Source: Verrucomicrobiota bacterium (GTDB lineage Bacteria > Verrucomicrobiota > Verrucomicrobiia > Opitutales > Opitutaceae). Taken from it: a stretch of 64,000 bases of DNA. The stretch covers positions 1 through 64,000 of the forward strand of contig JADKHC010000008.1 of NCBI GenBank assembly GCA_016721945.1. The letters run 5' to 3'. The translations under genes and the position numbers were made by a program. How positions within the stretch are numbered: position 1 is the stretch's first letter; each line of letters starts with the position of its first letter. This document shows positions 1-9,374 of this stretch, in pieces. The notes under the pieces are model-generated. The model made no database searches, was not told the DNA's origin, and saw only the letters and a list, made by a program, of their open reading frames with translations.

Positions 1-579
1 CACGTGCGTCACCACCATCTCATGGTTAGTGTAGCCGACATCTGCACCTTGAGCCAGGCGCTCATGCAAGGCCGCGAGCATCCGCTTGGAAACCTCGTCT
101 TTGCTGGCACCCGTGAAAAGCAGATTCAGTTCCGGGCAGAACTGCGAAATCGAACCGCGCACCGACCACTGAAAACAAGTCACACTACAAATCGCCCGCT
201 CCATCGAGCGCACATAGGGATCGCTCATCATTCGTGTGACCACCGCGCGGAATTCATCGGTCGCCAGCGGTTTCGAGAGCCCTTCGTTGGCACCCGCCTT
301 GATCACTCGACTCAACAATGCACCATCCATCGAGCCGCTGATAACAATGATCGGCATGTCCTTAGTCGCTTCAGATTTTCTCGAAAACTGAATAAGGTCC
401 AAAGCATCGCCTTCCGGAAAAATAAAGTCCGAGATCAATAAGTCGAACTTACGCTCAACCAACAACGTCGCCGCCATGCGCAAGGAGGGTGTGATCGTCA
501 GTTCACACATGCCCGCGACGTACTTTCGCATAAGAAGCTGGGACGTGGCACTGTCTTCCACATAAAGGACTTGTTTCAT
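1..579 (-). CDS. Response regulator, receiver domain plus unidentified C-terminal part (3' end outside window)
   Basis: The minus-strand reading frame opens with ATG at 579 and is still open at base 1, giving 193 residues of a longer protein. Residues 1-120 form a CheY-like receiver: acidic pair E8-D9 (VLYVEDS), phosphoacceptor D51 (FDLLISDF), S81 in IVISGS and K103 in GLSKPL, so it should be phosphorylatable by a histidine kinase. The region after about residue 125 (CPELNLLFTG, YTNHEMVV) is not a DNA-binding domain I recognise; the output domain is cut or unknown. No partner kinase is adjacent in the window. The receiver call is firm, the output function unknown. Confidence 0.8.
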   Translation of the reverse strand, partial: MKQVLYVEDSATSQLLMRKYVAGMCELTITPSLRMAATLLVERKFDLLISDFIFPEGDALDLIQFSRKSEATKDMPIIVISGSMDGALLSRVIKAGANEGLSKPLATDEFRAVVTRMMSDPYVRSMERAICSVTCFQWSVRGSISQFCPELNLLFTGASKDEVSKRMLAALHERLAQGADVGYTNHEMVVTHV

Positions 580-770
580 GGGCTAAGTGTTCATCGGCCA
601 ACCCACACCGTCAGTTAAGAAATATCTTCGAAAGCCGATTGCCCGCACCCCTTTCAGAAGCAGCTCAACTGCTTCGCCTTGCAAAAGCACCCTTGCGACA
701 AATTTGTTTTGATCCATCTTCGAAGGCGAACCCAACCATAACCGATCAGGCTTTCTAAATCCATAAACCC

Positions 771-1004
771 ATGCCTATAAGAATCATCGGACTCGTTCTT
801 ATTTGTGCAGGCACCTGGATTTTTGCTCAAGGCTGGTCACGCAAAGATTCGCTGCTCGGCTCCATGTCCGAAACCGGAACACGCATCGCCAATAAATTCG
901 ACGGCGGCAGCCGCACCCCCAAGCACATGCTCTATCTGGCAGGCGGCGGCTTGCTGATTGCGAGCGGCGCCGTGGTCGCCTTCTCAGGCCGACGCAGCAG
1001 CTGA
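771..1004 (+). CDS. DUF3185 family small membrane protein
   Basis: 77 residues with two hydrophobic segments: residues 3-20 (IIGLVLICAGTWIFAQGW) and about 53-70 (MLYLAGGGLLIASGAVVA), joined by a short polar loop that starts DSLLGS. Two helices around a conserved D-S-L loop and a final short basic tail match the DUF3185 family, whose function is unknown. An inner-membrane location is predicted. It stands alone between a leftward response regulator and a leftward GH28 gene, so it has its own transcript. Start is the only in-frame ATG at the N-terminus. Confidence 0.7.
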   Translation: MPIRIIGLVLICAGTWIFAQGWSRKDSLLGSMSETGTRIANKFDGGSRTPKHMLYLAGGGLLIASGAVVAFSGRRSS

Positions 1005-1032
1005 TTCCATTCGCGACCAGCGCGAATGCGGC

Positions 1033-2490
1033 TCATTCCGTATCCGGGCGGGAGTTGAGGCTGCGCGCCTTTTTTAGCGGTGTAACGGTTACGTTTTCAA
1101 ACGCGATGCGGCCAGCATTCTGCACGACCTCAGCCGTATCGATACCGCTAAATGTACAATCTTTGAAGAGTATATTATCGATTGTACCTTTCGGAATACC
1201 GGCGATCCACATGACGCGCGGACTCGACAAACTCGTCACGTTTTCGATCACGACATTGCGCACGATCGGCTGGTGCTCGCCCCGCGCGCCTTCCTCGTAT
1301 TGGTGATCAACCGTAAGAATCGCCTCGGCCACGCGGCCAATCTTCACGTTGCGCATATAAACATTTTCAACAAGTCCGCCGCGGCGCGCATTGGATTTGA
1401 ACCGCAGACCGCGATCCAGATTCGGGCTGTCCATTTTGCAATTCTCCACAAAAACATTGCGGCAACCGCCCGCGACCTCGCTGCCAATCACCACGCCGCC
1501 ATGGCCATCCTTCATCTCGCAATTGCGAATGATCAGATTCTCCGAAGGCACACCGATCCGGCGACCGTCCTCGTTGCGTCCCGACTTGATCGCGATGCAA
1601 TCGTCACCCGTATCGAACACGCAGTCTTCGATCAAAACGTCGCGGCACGAGTCTGGATCACAGCCGTCATTATTCGGACCGTGACTGTTAATCTTCACTT
1701 TGCGAACAATCACATTGGTACAAAGTACCGGCGTCACTTCCCACATCGGCGATCTCAGGAGCGTCACCCCCTCGATCAACACATTACGACAACGATACGG
1801 CTGAAAAAAACTCGGGCGTAAATAATGCCCCGCGCCAAAAACACGCTGAGTCACCGGCACGCCCAGCGAACTATATTCGTTAAGCTTCGTCACATCCGCC
1901 GAAGCCAGGGATTTCGTGTCAGCCCCCCGCTTGGCCCAACTCCACCAGTTGTCCCAGCCTGCCGAACCATCGAGCGTACCCTCGCCCGTCACCGCGATAT
2001 TTTCCTGCTCCCAAGCATAAATAAACGGCGAGTAATTCATGCATTCAATGCCCTCCCATCGCGTCTGCACGACCGGCAGATACGCCGCCGGATCCGTGCT
2101 AAAACGCAGCGTCGCACCTTTTGCCAGATACAAATTTACGTTGCTCTTGAGGTGAATCGCACCCGTCAACCACTCGCCCTCTGGCACGACCACTCGCCCG
2201 CCACCCGCAGCGTTGCAGGCCGCGATGGCCTTGCGGATCGCTGCACTGGCGTCGGTGCCCGCCACAGCTCCAAAATCCGAGATCGCAAAATCACGTGCGG
2301 CAAATACCGGCGCTTTTATCCGCGCAAGAATCGCCTCGCTCTCAGAAAAACTAAAGCTCGCTGCAACCGAAGCATGAACCGTCTTTTCCGCCTGCACCAC
2401 GGTCGAAGCTGACACACTAAGGAAGAACACTCCCTGCGATAGAATGCAGACCGCACGCCGCAATTTTTTCAGGGAAAATAAGTTCTTCAT
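1033..2490 (-). CDS. Glycoside hydrolase family 28 (polygalacturonase-like), secreted
   Basis: 485 residues. An N-terminal signal peptide of about 34 residues (KKLRR then a hydrophobic core to VVQA) directs export. The body is a right-handed parallel beta-helix with all four GH28 motifs: N-x-D as NNDGCDPDS (about 273-281), the paired aspartates in TGDDC (about 294-298), the histidine motif GHGGVVIGS (about 329-337) and the R-x-K motif RGLRFKS (about 360-366). The family hydrolyses alpha-galacturonide or related bonds in pectin by inversion; the exact substrate cannot be read from sequence. It lies near a GH31 gene on the same strand, separated by a gene of opposite polarity. Length is normal for the family. 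Confidence 0.93.
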   Translation of the reverse strand: MKNLFSLKKLRRAVCILSQGVFFLSVSASTVVQAEKTVHASVAASFSFSESEAILARIKAPVFAARDFAISDFGAVAGTDASAAIRKAIAACNAAGGGRVVVPEGEWLTGAIHLKSNVNLYLAKGATLRFSTDPAAYLPVVQTRWEGIECMNYSPFIYAWEQENIAVTGEGTLDGSAGWDNWWSWAKRGADTKSLASADVTKLNEYSSLGVPVTQRVFGAGHYLRPSFFQPYRCRNVLIEGVTLLRSPMWEVTPVLCTNVIVRKVKINSHGPNNDGCDPDSCRDVLIEDCVFDTGDDCIAIKSGRNEDGRRIGVPSENLIIRNCEMKDGHGGVVIGSEVAGGCRNVFVENCKMDSPNLDRGLRFKSNARRGGLVENVYMRNVKIGRVAEAILTVDHQYEEGARGEHQPIVRNVVIENVTSLSSPRVMWIAGIPKGTIDNILFKDCTFSGIDTAEVVQNAGRIAFENVTVTPLKKARSLNSRPDTE

Positions 2491-2729
2491 GGAGGCGAAA
2501 AAGCGGGGGTATTACTGCGCTCAGGTTAGTCGTGCGCAGATGGGACCAGACATCAAAGGACACGTGTCCGCTTAGTCAACGAAAAGTCTGTCTCATTTTA
2601 GTCGGCACTAGTCGCGAGGCCTCCGTAAACCGACCGCAAAACAGCTGATACTACAGTGTTAAGCCGTTAAACGGTATCGGTATTCTTCTTGCAGTTTAGC
2701 CAACTTTTACCGATCAAACGTCTATCTCC

Positions 2730-3878
2730 ATGCAAGAAACCCTACGGACACTGTTATTCACGGTCAGCCTGCTCATCTTTTTCGGCAGCTATCTCTCGCT
2801 GCTCGGGCGAGCCTTCAAACGCGACCCACTCTGGGGAGTCTTTGCGGTTTTCGGCGCACCGTTCGGCGGCTGGTTGCATGGGGTCACCACTTGGTACGAG
2901 AACAGCCGTTTGATGCTGGTACACCTAGTCGCCGGCGTCGCGGCCTTTGGAGCGTTCTTCTTTTTCCCGCGTATTCCGGCCACCGGTTTTTGGACTGATG
3001 ATTCAGGCCAAACTATCCTCAACCTCCAAGCCGATGGCTCCGTGCGCAATTACGGTCTTGCGTCCGACTGCACGTACGGTTTTCGCCCCGCCCGTGTGAT
3101 CACAAAAGACATGCCGTTCACGTCCCCTCTGCGCCTGAAGTTTCAAGGAACAAACGATTTTGGCGTCGGCTACTACAACCCAAAGGCGGCCACGCTCGAC
3201 CTCTACGAGTCGTCCAAGGATCCGGTTTATATAAACAACACTATCCGCCCCTCCTTGGCACTGAAACGTGTGCCTGCGCCCACGGATGCCGCCTTCCAGA
3301 CTAAACTCGCGCATATGATTTCCCGCGAAGTGGTCGCCGACCGAGCCCGTCTTCTCGCGACAACTTCCACTCAACAGCCCGTGGCCAATCTGCTCACCGA
3401 CGAGTCAAAAGCCCGCTTTCACCGCTACGTTACACTCGCTCGCTCAGGGAACCAACCCGGCGATACAATCATCGATCAGATTTATGCGAAACACCTTCGC
3501 GCTTTTTTCCGCGAGGAATTGAAAAGCAACACCAGTGTCGAAACCTTGCTCGCCGCCGAGCTGAAGCAAACAAATTTTCTGCTGCTGGCCACTCTCCAAA
3601 ATTTGAAGCTCGAAGCGGTGAATGTGAACACGGACGGAAACAAAGCCACCGTAGTGTTTATACAAAAATATCCTCCGCATTCTCTCCGCTCCGATCTCGT
3701 GATGAACCTCGCCGGCATCAAGGATAAAGACGGTCTGTGGCGCTTTGATCTCTTTCAACTGCGCGACCGCGACATTCAGAGCTCAATGCGCGGAAGCCGT
3801 GGCATCCCCATCGATACCGCCGAGGAATACCTACAATGTGTCGCCGTTGCCCCAATGTGGGAATTGTCCCGCCGCTAA
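2730..3878 (+). CDS. Hypothetical membrane-anchored protein
   Basis: 382 residues, not recognised. Two N-terminal hydrophobic stretches (about residues 5-28 and 60-78, the latter followed by FFFFPRIP) suggest a membrane anchor with the remaining 300 residues on one side. The soluble part has a beta-rich start (GQTILNLQADGSVRNYG) and a helical second half (about 155-320); the end (KDGLWRFDLFQL) resembles the closing strand of NTF2-like or lipoprotein-type folds, which is only an impression. It converges on the GH31 gene with three bases between the stops. ATG 2730 is the first start after the intergenic region. Confidence 0.6.
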   Translation: MQETLRTLLFTVSLLIFFGSYLSLLGRAFKRDPLWGVFAVFGAPFGGWLHGVTTWYENSRLMLVHLVAGVAAFGAFFFFPRIPATGFWTDDSGQTILNLQADGSVRNYGLASDCTYGFRPARVITKDMPFTSPLRLKFQGTNDFGVGYYNPKAATLDLYESSKDPVYINNTIRPSLALKRVPAPTDAAFQTKLAHMISREVVADRARLLATTSTQQPVANLLTDESKARFHRYVTLARSGNQPGDTIIDQIYAKHLRAFFREELKSNTSVETLLAAELKQTNFLLLATLQNLKLEAVNVNTDGNKATVVFIQKYPPHSLRSDLVMNLAGIKDKDGLWRFDLFQLRDRDIQSSMRGSRGIPIDTAEEYLQCVAVAPMWELSRR

Positions 3879-3881
3879 GCA

Positions 3882-6023
3882 TTACGGAATAAAAACGCCG
3901 GTTTTCCGCTGGCCGTTTCCATCAACCACTTCAACGCGAGTTTCGGGTAGCGGCGCCGTCCACTGCCCGGATCGCGTCGCGACCTTAACTTCAATGCGCC
4001 CGCCGTGCTTTTGAGCCACATATGTGGTTAGTCGGTACTGTCCTTTTTCGTAGCCGAACCCATCGCCATCGTCATCGTAGAGCTGTCCTCTGGCACGCCC
4101 TGCATCATCCAGGCAAACCAGCAACGTGAGTGGCGTGAGCGAGTTCTCTGTCGTATTTTGAACCACACGCCCGAGCGGTAAAATCGATCCAGCCCGCATC
4201 AACAGCCGCGCCTGATCTCGATCTTCACGATCTCCCGGCACCAAGGTGATCTCGCGCCAAAGACCTTTCGGCAGGTTCGTTTTCTTCGACCACTGCGGCA
4301 CAACCAACAAGTCAGCGCCAATCATAAAAACGCTTTCCTCTTTCCGCAGGCTCAAATCGGCCGGATCGGCCATGAAGACCGGACGCATGACCGGCAGGCC
4401 CGTAATACTGGCTTCGCGAAACACCGTGTAGAAATACGGCAGCAGCCGGTAGCGACGTTCAATGGCGAGGCGCGCCGTGCGCTCAACTTTTTCGCCAAAA
4501 GCCCAAGGCTCCTTATCGTTGTCGCCCTTAGCCGCATGGCCTCGGCAGAACGGAAACAATGCGCCGAAACCAATCCACTGCGACCAAAGTTCCGGCGTAG
4601 CTTTCCCCGCGAATCCGCCCAGATCCGGCCCGACAAATGGCTGGCCGGATAAGCCGAGCGTAAGCGTCATGGGAACTCCCAATTTCATATGCTCTTCGCT
4701 GGATGAATTATCCCCCGTCCAAGTCGCCGCATAGCGCTGGCCTCCGAGAAAATTCGCGCGCGTAAGCACGAATGGCCGTTTCTCCGGCTGCACCGCCGCG
4801 ATGCCTTCACGCGTTGCCCGCGTCATGAGCAATCCATAGATGTTGCGATAACGCAGATGCGGACCCGCCGGGATTTCGCCACCACCGCGATGTAGGTTAT
4901 CCACCGGCATAGCTTTTCCGGGAACGTTGAAAATCGCAGGCTCATTCATGTCGTTCCACACGCCGTCGATTCCCGTCGCGATAAAATCGCGGTACAACCC
5001 CGACCACCACAAGCGTGTCTCGGGCCGCGTGAAATCGGGGAACGCGCACAAGCCCGGCCATACTTCGCCATGATAATCCTGCCCCGCAGCCGTCTTTACC
5101 CAGACGTCCTGCGCGCAACCATCGGCGTACACTTTGTATCCAGAATCCAACTTCACACCTGGATCGATCATCCAGATACTTTTGAAGCCGCGTTCGTGCA
5201 AATAGGCATTGAGACGGGCCGGATCGGGGAAACCTATTTTGTCGAAAGTGAAAACGCGGAACCCGTCCATGTAATCGATATCCATCCAGATTACGTCGCA
5301 GGGGATTTTCCGCTGACGAAACTCATCCGCGACTTCCCGCACTCGGGTATCCGGGTAATACGACCAGCGGCATTGCTGGTAACCTAGCGCCCAACGAGGC
5401 GGCAGAGCCATTTTCCCGGTCAAGTCGGCCAATGCCTGCAACACAGCCTGAGGCGAACTACGATCTATAACTAAAACGGGAAAAGCCGGGCCTTCGCTGG
5501 TAAACGTGATCGCTTTGCCGCAATCGAGCTCGGCCTTCCACGTCGAGTCAAAAATCACGCCATAAGCCGAACCATCACGCCGCAACCCCAGCACCCACGG
5601 ATGCGATTGATAGAGCCGACGCCCCTCATCGGTTTCGTAGATATAGTTATCGGTGTTCCAGAGCGTGATTGACGTGCCGTTGCGACGCAGCGGCCCAGTG
5701 ACTTCACCTCCGCCGTAGAGATCGTCATCGGCCCCGATTTTCACGGTTGCTCGGCAGCGTTTGCCGTCGCTGGAGAATGTCGGCACGAGACGCCAGTCTT
5801 TAGGGAGTGCGTCCTGAATCGCGGGTGCCTCGACCAGCGTCGGAGTGTACGGCAGATTCGCAGCATCGAGACCCTCGGGCAGGAAAATCGCCACGCCCTC
5901 GCGCATCGTTCCACTCGTGCCAATCGCCAGTGGCGTGAAAGTCGCGTCGGCACCACGCAGCCACGAAAAGACAAATAGCAGACCGGCCGTGAACACACAT
6001 CGGACTGCTTGGGGGAGTTTCAT
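3882..6023 (-). CDS. Glycoside hydrolase family 31 (alpha-glucosidase-like), secreted
   Basis: 713 residues from ATG 6023. This start (or ATG 6032) places a signal peptide (MKLPQAVR, hydrophobic core, LRGADA) at the N-terminus; upstream codons in the same frame look non-coding. After an N-terminal beta-sandwich comes a TIM barrel with IWMDIDYMDG, the nucleophile motif WNDMNEP (D near base 4951) and the acid/base region TWTGDN (near 4700-4720), all diagnostic of GH31. The family removes alpha-linked glucose or xylose from oligosaccharide ends. It diverges from the MFS transporter gene, about 200 bp apart, which could share control and export or take up the product, but this is inference. Confidence 0.93.
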   Translation of the reverse strand: MKLPQAVRCVFTAGLLFVFSWLRGADATFTPLAIGTSGTMREGVAIFLPEGLDAANLPYTPTLVEAPAIQDALPKDWRLVPTFSSDGKRCRATVKIGADDDLYGGGEVTGPLRRNGTSITLWNTDNYIYETDEGRRLYQSHPWVLGLRRDGSAYGVIFDSTWKAELDCGKAITFTSEGPAFPVLVIDRSSPQAVLQALADLTGKMALPPRWALGYQQCRWSYYPDTRVREVADEFRQRKIPCDVIWMDIDYMDGFRVFTFDKIGFPDPARLNAYLHERGFKSIWMIDPGVKLDSGYKVYADGCAQDVWVKTAAGQDYHGEVWPGLCAFPDFTRPETRLWWSGLYRDFIATGIDGVWNDMNEPAIFNVPGKAMPVDNLHRGGGEIPAGPHLRYRNIYGLLMTRATREGIAAVQPEKRPFVLTRANFLGGQRYAATWTGDNSSSEEHMKLGVPMTLTLGLSGQPFVGPDLGGFAGKATPELWSQWIGFGALFPFCRGHAAKGDNDKEPWAFGEKVERTARLAIERRYRLLPYFYTVFREASITGLPVMRPVFMADPADLSLRKEESVFMIGADLLVVPQWSKKTNLPKGLWREITLVPGDREDRDQARLLMRAGSILPLGRVVQNTTENSLTPLTLLVCLDDAGRARGQLYDDDGDGFGYEKGQYRLTTYVAQKHGGRIEVKVATRSGQWTAPLPETRVEVVDGNGQRKTGVFIP

Positions 6024-6220
6024 CGTCGTCATCGTTGTGAATGTATCCGTTATTACCTTACCGTCTCGTCCCCCTAGGCAGCCAGAGAAACCACCCGGGC
6101 TCAACGCTCAAACATCACCCGCCATGCTCGTACGCTGTACCGGCCAGGCAGATGAACCGCTGCCCGACGCCAGCACAGTTGAAAGTTGCACCGACGGCGC
6201 CGTCCCCTGACAACCAACTC

Positions 6221-7462
6221 ATGGACCGCACCGCCGACGTCGCATCACGAAGCCAGACGCCTCCCGCCGAAACTACGGCGATGAATGTACTGCTGGCCTT
6301 GAGCCTATCGCACATGCTCAACGATATTTTGCAGGCAGTGCTGCCCGCGATCTATCCGGTTTTGAAAGAGTCGTTCCATCTCAATCTCACCCAGATTGGC
6401 CTCATCACTTTCGCCTACCAGCTCACCGCTTCGATCTTGCAGCCACTGGTCGGCCTTTACACCGATCGCTATCCGCGTCCCTACGCGCTCGCCGTTGGCA
6501 TGTGCTGTACACTCTCCGGATTGGTTATGCTTTCACAGGCTACAACCTATAACGCGCTCCTCATAGCGGCGGCGCTTACAGGCACCGGGTCGTCGATTTT
6601 TCATCCCGGCGCCTCGCGACTCACACGGCTGGCCTCAGGCGGGCGGCACGGTTTTGCCCAGTCGCTTTTCCAAGTCGGGGGCAACCTCGGCACTTCGTTC
6701 GGCCCCTTGCTGGTTGCGTTCATCATCGGCACACGAGGGCAAAGCAACGTGCTCTGGTTTTCGCTGTTCGCCCTGCTCGGCATCGTGATTCTCATGCGAC
6801 TGGGAAGCTGGCATCACGGTAAACTCCAAAAGCAAAAAGCCGCCGGCCACCCCGCGCATCATCATATCACACCCCGCCTCCCCCGGAAAAAAGTCACGCA
6901 AGCGCTGGTGGTGCTGCTCGCTTTGATTTTCTCGAAATATATCTATCTCACGAGTCTGACGAACTACTATACTTTCTACCTTATTGACCGGTTCGGTGTT
7001 TCGATCCAGCGGGCGCAGATATATCTCTTCGTATTTTTATTCGCCGTGGCGCTCGGCACAATCTTGGGCGGCCCGATCGGCGATCGCTACGGCCGCAAAA
7101 TCGTTATCTGGTTTTCAATTCTTGGCACGGCTCCCTTTACGCTGATGCTGCCCTTCGCGGGCCTGACCGGAACCATAATATTGTCGGTGTTTATTGGCTC
7201 GATTCTAGCCTCGGCGTTTTCCGCGATCCTCGTTTATGCCCAAGATCTGTTACCGGGCAACGTCGGCCTCGTGGCGGGGCTCTTCTTCGGACTCGCCTTT
7301 GGCATCGCAGGCGTGGGCTCGGCTCTGCTCGGTCGGCTCGCCGATCACACAAGCATCGAATACGTTTATCGCGTGTGCAGCTTTTTGCCGCTGCTCGGAC
7401 TTCTCACGGTGTTTCTGCCCGACCTGAACTTCCGACGCACCCCAACTGCGGTCCAGCCCTAA
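6221..7462 (+). CDS. MFS transporter, fosmidomycin-resistance (Fsr)-like
   Basis: About 413 residues from ATG 6221; codons upstream in frame translate to a proline-rich, non-membrane stretch overlapping the divergent gene's leader and are excluded. Around 12 hydrophobic segments form two halves split by a basic cytoplasmic loop (about residues 200-225, HHHITPRLPRKK). Features of the Fsr subfamily are an early LSHMLNDILQAVLPAIYP segment, GLYTDRYPRPYALAVGM after TM2-3, and GPIGDRYGRK, the second A-like MFS motif. The family exports drugs such as fosmidomycin by proton antiport; the natural substrate here is unknown. It is divergent from the GH31 gene. Confidence 0.85.
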   Translation: MDRTADVASRSQTPPAETTAMNVLLALSLSHMLNDILQAVLPAIYPVLKESFHLNLTQIGLITFAYQLTASILQPLVGLYTDRYPRPYALAVGMCCTLSGLVMLSQATTYNALLIAAALTGTGSSIFHPGASRLTRLASGGRHGFAQSLFQVGGNLGTSFGPLLVAFIIGTRGQSNVLWFSLFALLGIVILMRLGSWHHGKLQKQKAAGHPAHHHITPRLPRKKVTQALVVLLALIFSKYIYLTSLTNYYTFYLIDRFGVSIQRAQIYLFVFLFAVALGTILGGPIGDRYGRKIVIWFSILGTAPFTLMLPFAGLTGTIILSVFIGSILASAFSAILVYAQDLLPGNVGLVAGLFFGLAFGIAGVGSALLGRLADHTSIEYVYRVCSFLPLLGLLTVFLPDLNFRRTPTAVQP

Positions 7463-7598
7463 CCGGCAAAGGCCCTGTATCCCATTTTCTGATGCGAAAA
7501 CCATGCCGGAATGCCATGGTTTAGATTCACTTTTCCAGGATATGTGCTAATCCTTATGGCGTCCGGTTAGACATTTCATCCCCACCCCTCTTTTTGCG

Positions 7599-9284
7599 AT
7601 GGCCAACATCCTGCTACTCGATGACAACGAGATCGCCTGCCGGGCGATGCAAGGAATATTGACCCGAGGAAACCATCGCTGCCTCATTGCCTCAGACGCC
7701 ACCGCGGCATTCACGCAACTGCGCGAACTCGTCAAGTTCGACCTCGTCTTCCTCGAACTCAAACTCTCGAAGGGTGAAAACGGAATGCACTTCCTTCAGC
7801 ATATGCGTGAGGACTGCTTCCTGAAACTGCTCCCGGTTGTAGTATATTCGACGGTTACGCATCAGGAAATCGTGAAGAAGGCCCTCTCGCTCAAGATCCA
7901 AAACTATCTCATCAAACCCTACCGCGAGGAAGCCATCTACGCTGAGATCGAAAAGGCCGTAGCCAACCCTTGGCGCAATCTCCACTTCGAGGAGGAAAAA
8001 TCTTTCTGCACCCAGATGGGACTTAAGCCCGGGGATCTTAAGAAAATGCTGCACGAACTCCGTGTCGCGCTGCACGCCACCATCGATCCCCTGCAAGACT
8101 GTGCCGAAACCCGTAACCAGAAGGAAGCCATCGCCAGAATAACTCCGCTCGCGGAACGCGCCGAATCTGCCGGCGCCTGGGGCATCGTCGAGTACCTGCA
8201 AGGCCTGAAAGAAAAACTCGATCAGCGCAACTGGCCCGCGCTCACCCAGAGCAAGGACGACCTCGCCTACATCTGCCTTCTCATCGATTGCCACCTCGAC
8301 CGCAACTACACGCCAGCGGCATTTTACTCTGAACAGGAACGCAAGGAACAGGAAGAATCCAAGCTTCGCGACCAGTGGCTCAACGCCGACCTCGCCTGCG
8401 GTCCGCTCGTCCACCCGAGCGATCTCGAACGAAAACTCGACGAACTCCAAGCCGGACCCGTCATCGATACCGTCTCCGCTGCGTTCCTCATGAACGCCGA
8501 CGGCCGGGCGCCAAGCCTAAACCAGTTAATAGATCTAGTTTCAAAAGACCCCTGGCTCACCGCGCAGGTGCTCGTCGCCGCCAATCACTTGGAGCACGAC
8601 GACATGACCGCGATCGAGGACATTACCCTCGCAGTCACGATGCTCGGCTACGAAAAACTCACCGCGATGGCCAAGCTCATGCCCGTGGTCGAAGAGCGCC
8701 ACCTGCGCGTGCTCCCATCGACGTGGGCGCATTACTGGATGTTTCAAGTCGCGGTTGGCCGCGTCGCCCAGTTTGCCGCAACCAATCTGGAACTCACCGA
8801 CCTCGCGCCCAACGCCTACGCTGCAGGCCTGCTCCACGACTACGGCCGACTGCCCCTCGTGCAACAATACCCCTTCTGTCACCAAGCCATCGCGACCTAC
8901 GCGAAAAGACAGTCCATTCCCATTCACGAGGCCGAAAAAAAATACGTCGGCTGGACCACCCGCGAAATCGGCGACCACCTCGCCCGCAAGCTTGGCCTAC
9001 CCTCGCTCTACTGCAACGTCATCCGCTGGGTCGGCACACCGGAAGAAGCAGGCGACCGGGCCTACATGGTCGCCCTGGTCACGCTCGCACGGTCACTTTG
9101 CCTGCAAAACCAGATCGGCTACTCCGGAGAACCGAACCTCCCACTACCGTCTTTAGAAGAATCGCCCGCATGGCAAATTCTGCGCAACCGCGTCTTCCCC
9201 AGTTTCAACTTAAAGAAGTTCGAGTCCCAAACCCACAACCTCTGCGCAACCCTCAAGCAAGAGCTGTCTGGGCGAGCTTCCTGA
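7599..9284 (+). CDS. Receiver-like domain (Asp-to-Glu) fused to HDOD domain
   Basis: 561 residues. Residues 1-120 are a CheY-like receiver with D8-D9, S84-T85 and K106 (YLIKPY), but the phosphoacceptor position is glutamate: FLELKL, E53. Asp-to-Glu often mimics the phosphorylated state, so the module may be locked on. A helical linker (about 130-260) includes an Hpt-like or coiled stretch without an obvious phosphoryl histidine. Residues about 265-470 are an HDOD domain (LDELQAGPVI, PWLTAQVLVAANH, AAGLLHDYGRL), a family of unknown biochemistry found in signalling and motility proteins. The downstream stop is about 90 bp from a convergent gene. Its own promoter is implied. Confidence 0.85.
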   Translation: MANILLLDDNEIACRAMQGILTRGNHRCLIASDATAAFTQLRELVKFDLVFLELKLSKGENGMHFLQHMREDCFLKLLPVVVYSTVTHQEIVKKALSLKIQNYLIKPYREEAIYAEIEKAVANPWRNLHFEEEKSFCTQMGLKPGDLKKMLHELRVALHATIDPLQDCAETRNQKEAIARITPLAERAESAGAWGIVEYLQGLKEKLDQRNWPALTQSKDDLAYICLLIDCHLDRNYTPAAFYSEQERKEQEESKLRDQWLNADLACGPLVHPSDLERKLDELQAGPVIDTVSAAFLMNADGRAPSLNQLIDLVSKDPWLTAQVLVAANHLEHDDMTAIEDITLAVTMLGYEKLTAMAKLMPVVEERHLRVLPSTWAHYWMFQVAVGRVAQFAATNLELTDLAPNAYAAGLLHDYGRLPLVQQYPFCHQAIATYAKRQSIPIHEAEKKYVGWTTREIGDHLARKLGLPSLYCNVIRWVGTPEEAGDRAYMVALVTLARSLCLQNQIGYSGEPNLPLPSLEESPAWQILRNRVFPSFNLKKFESQTHNLCATLKQELSGRAS

Positions 9285-9374
9285 CCGAGCCGATTAAGGC
9301 CACGGCCGACTTAAACCAATCGCCACGCCTAACGGCCTGCGGACGGCGCATTTTTCGCACCGGCTGCTTCCCTC

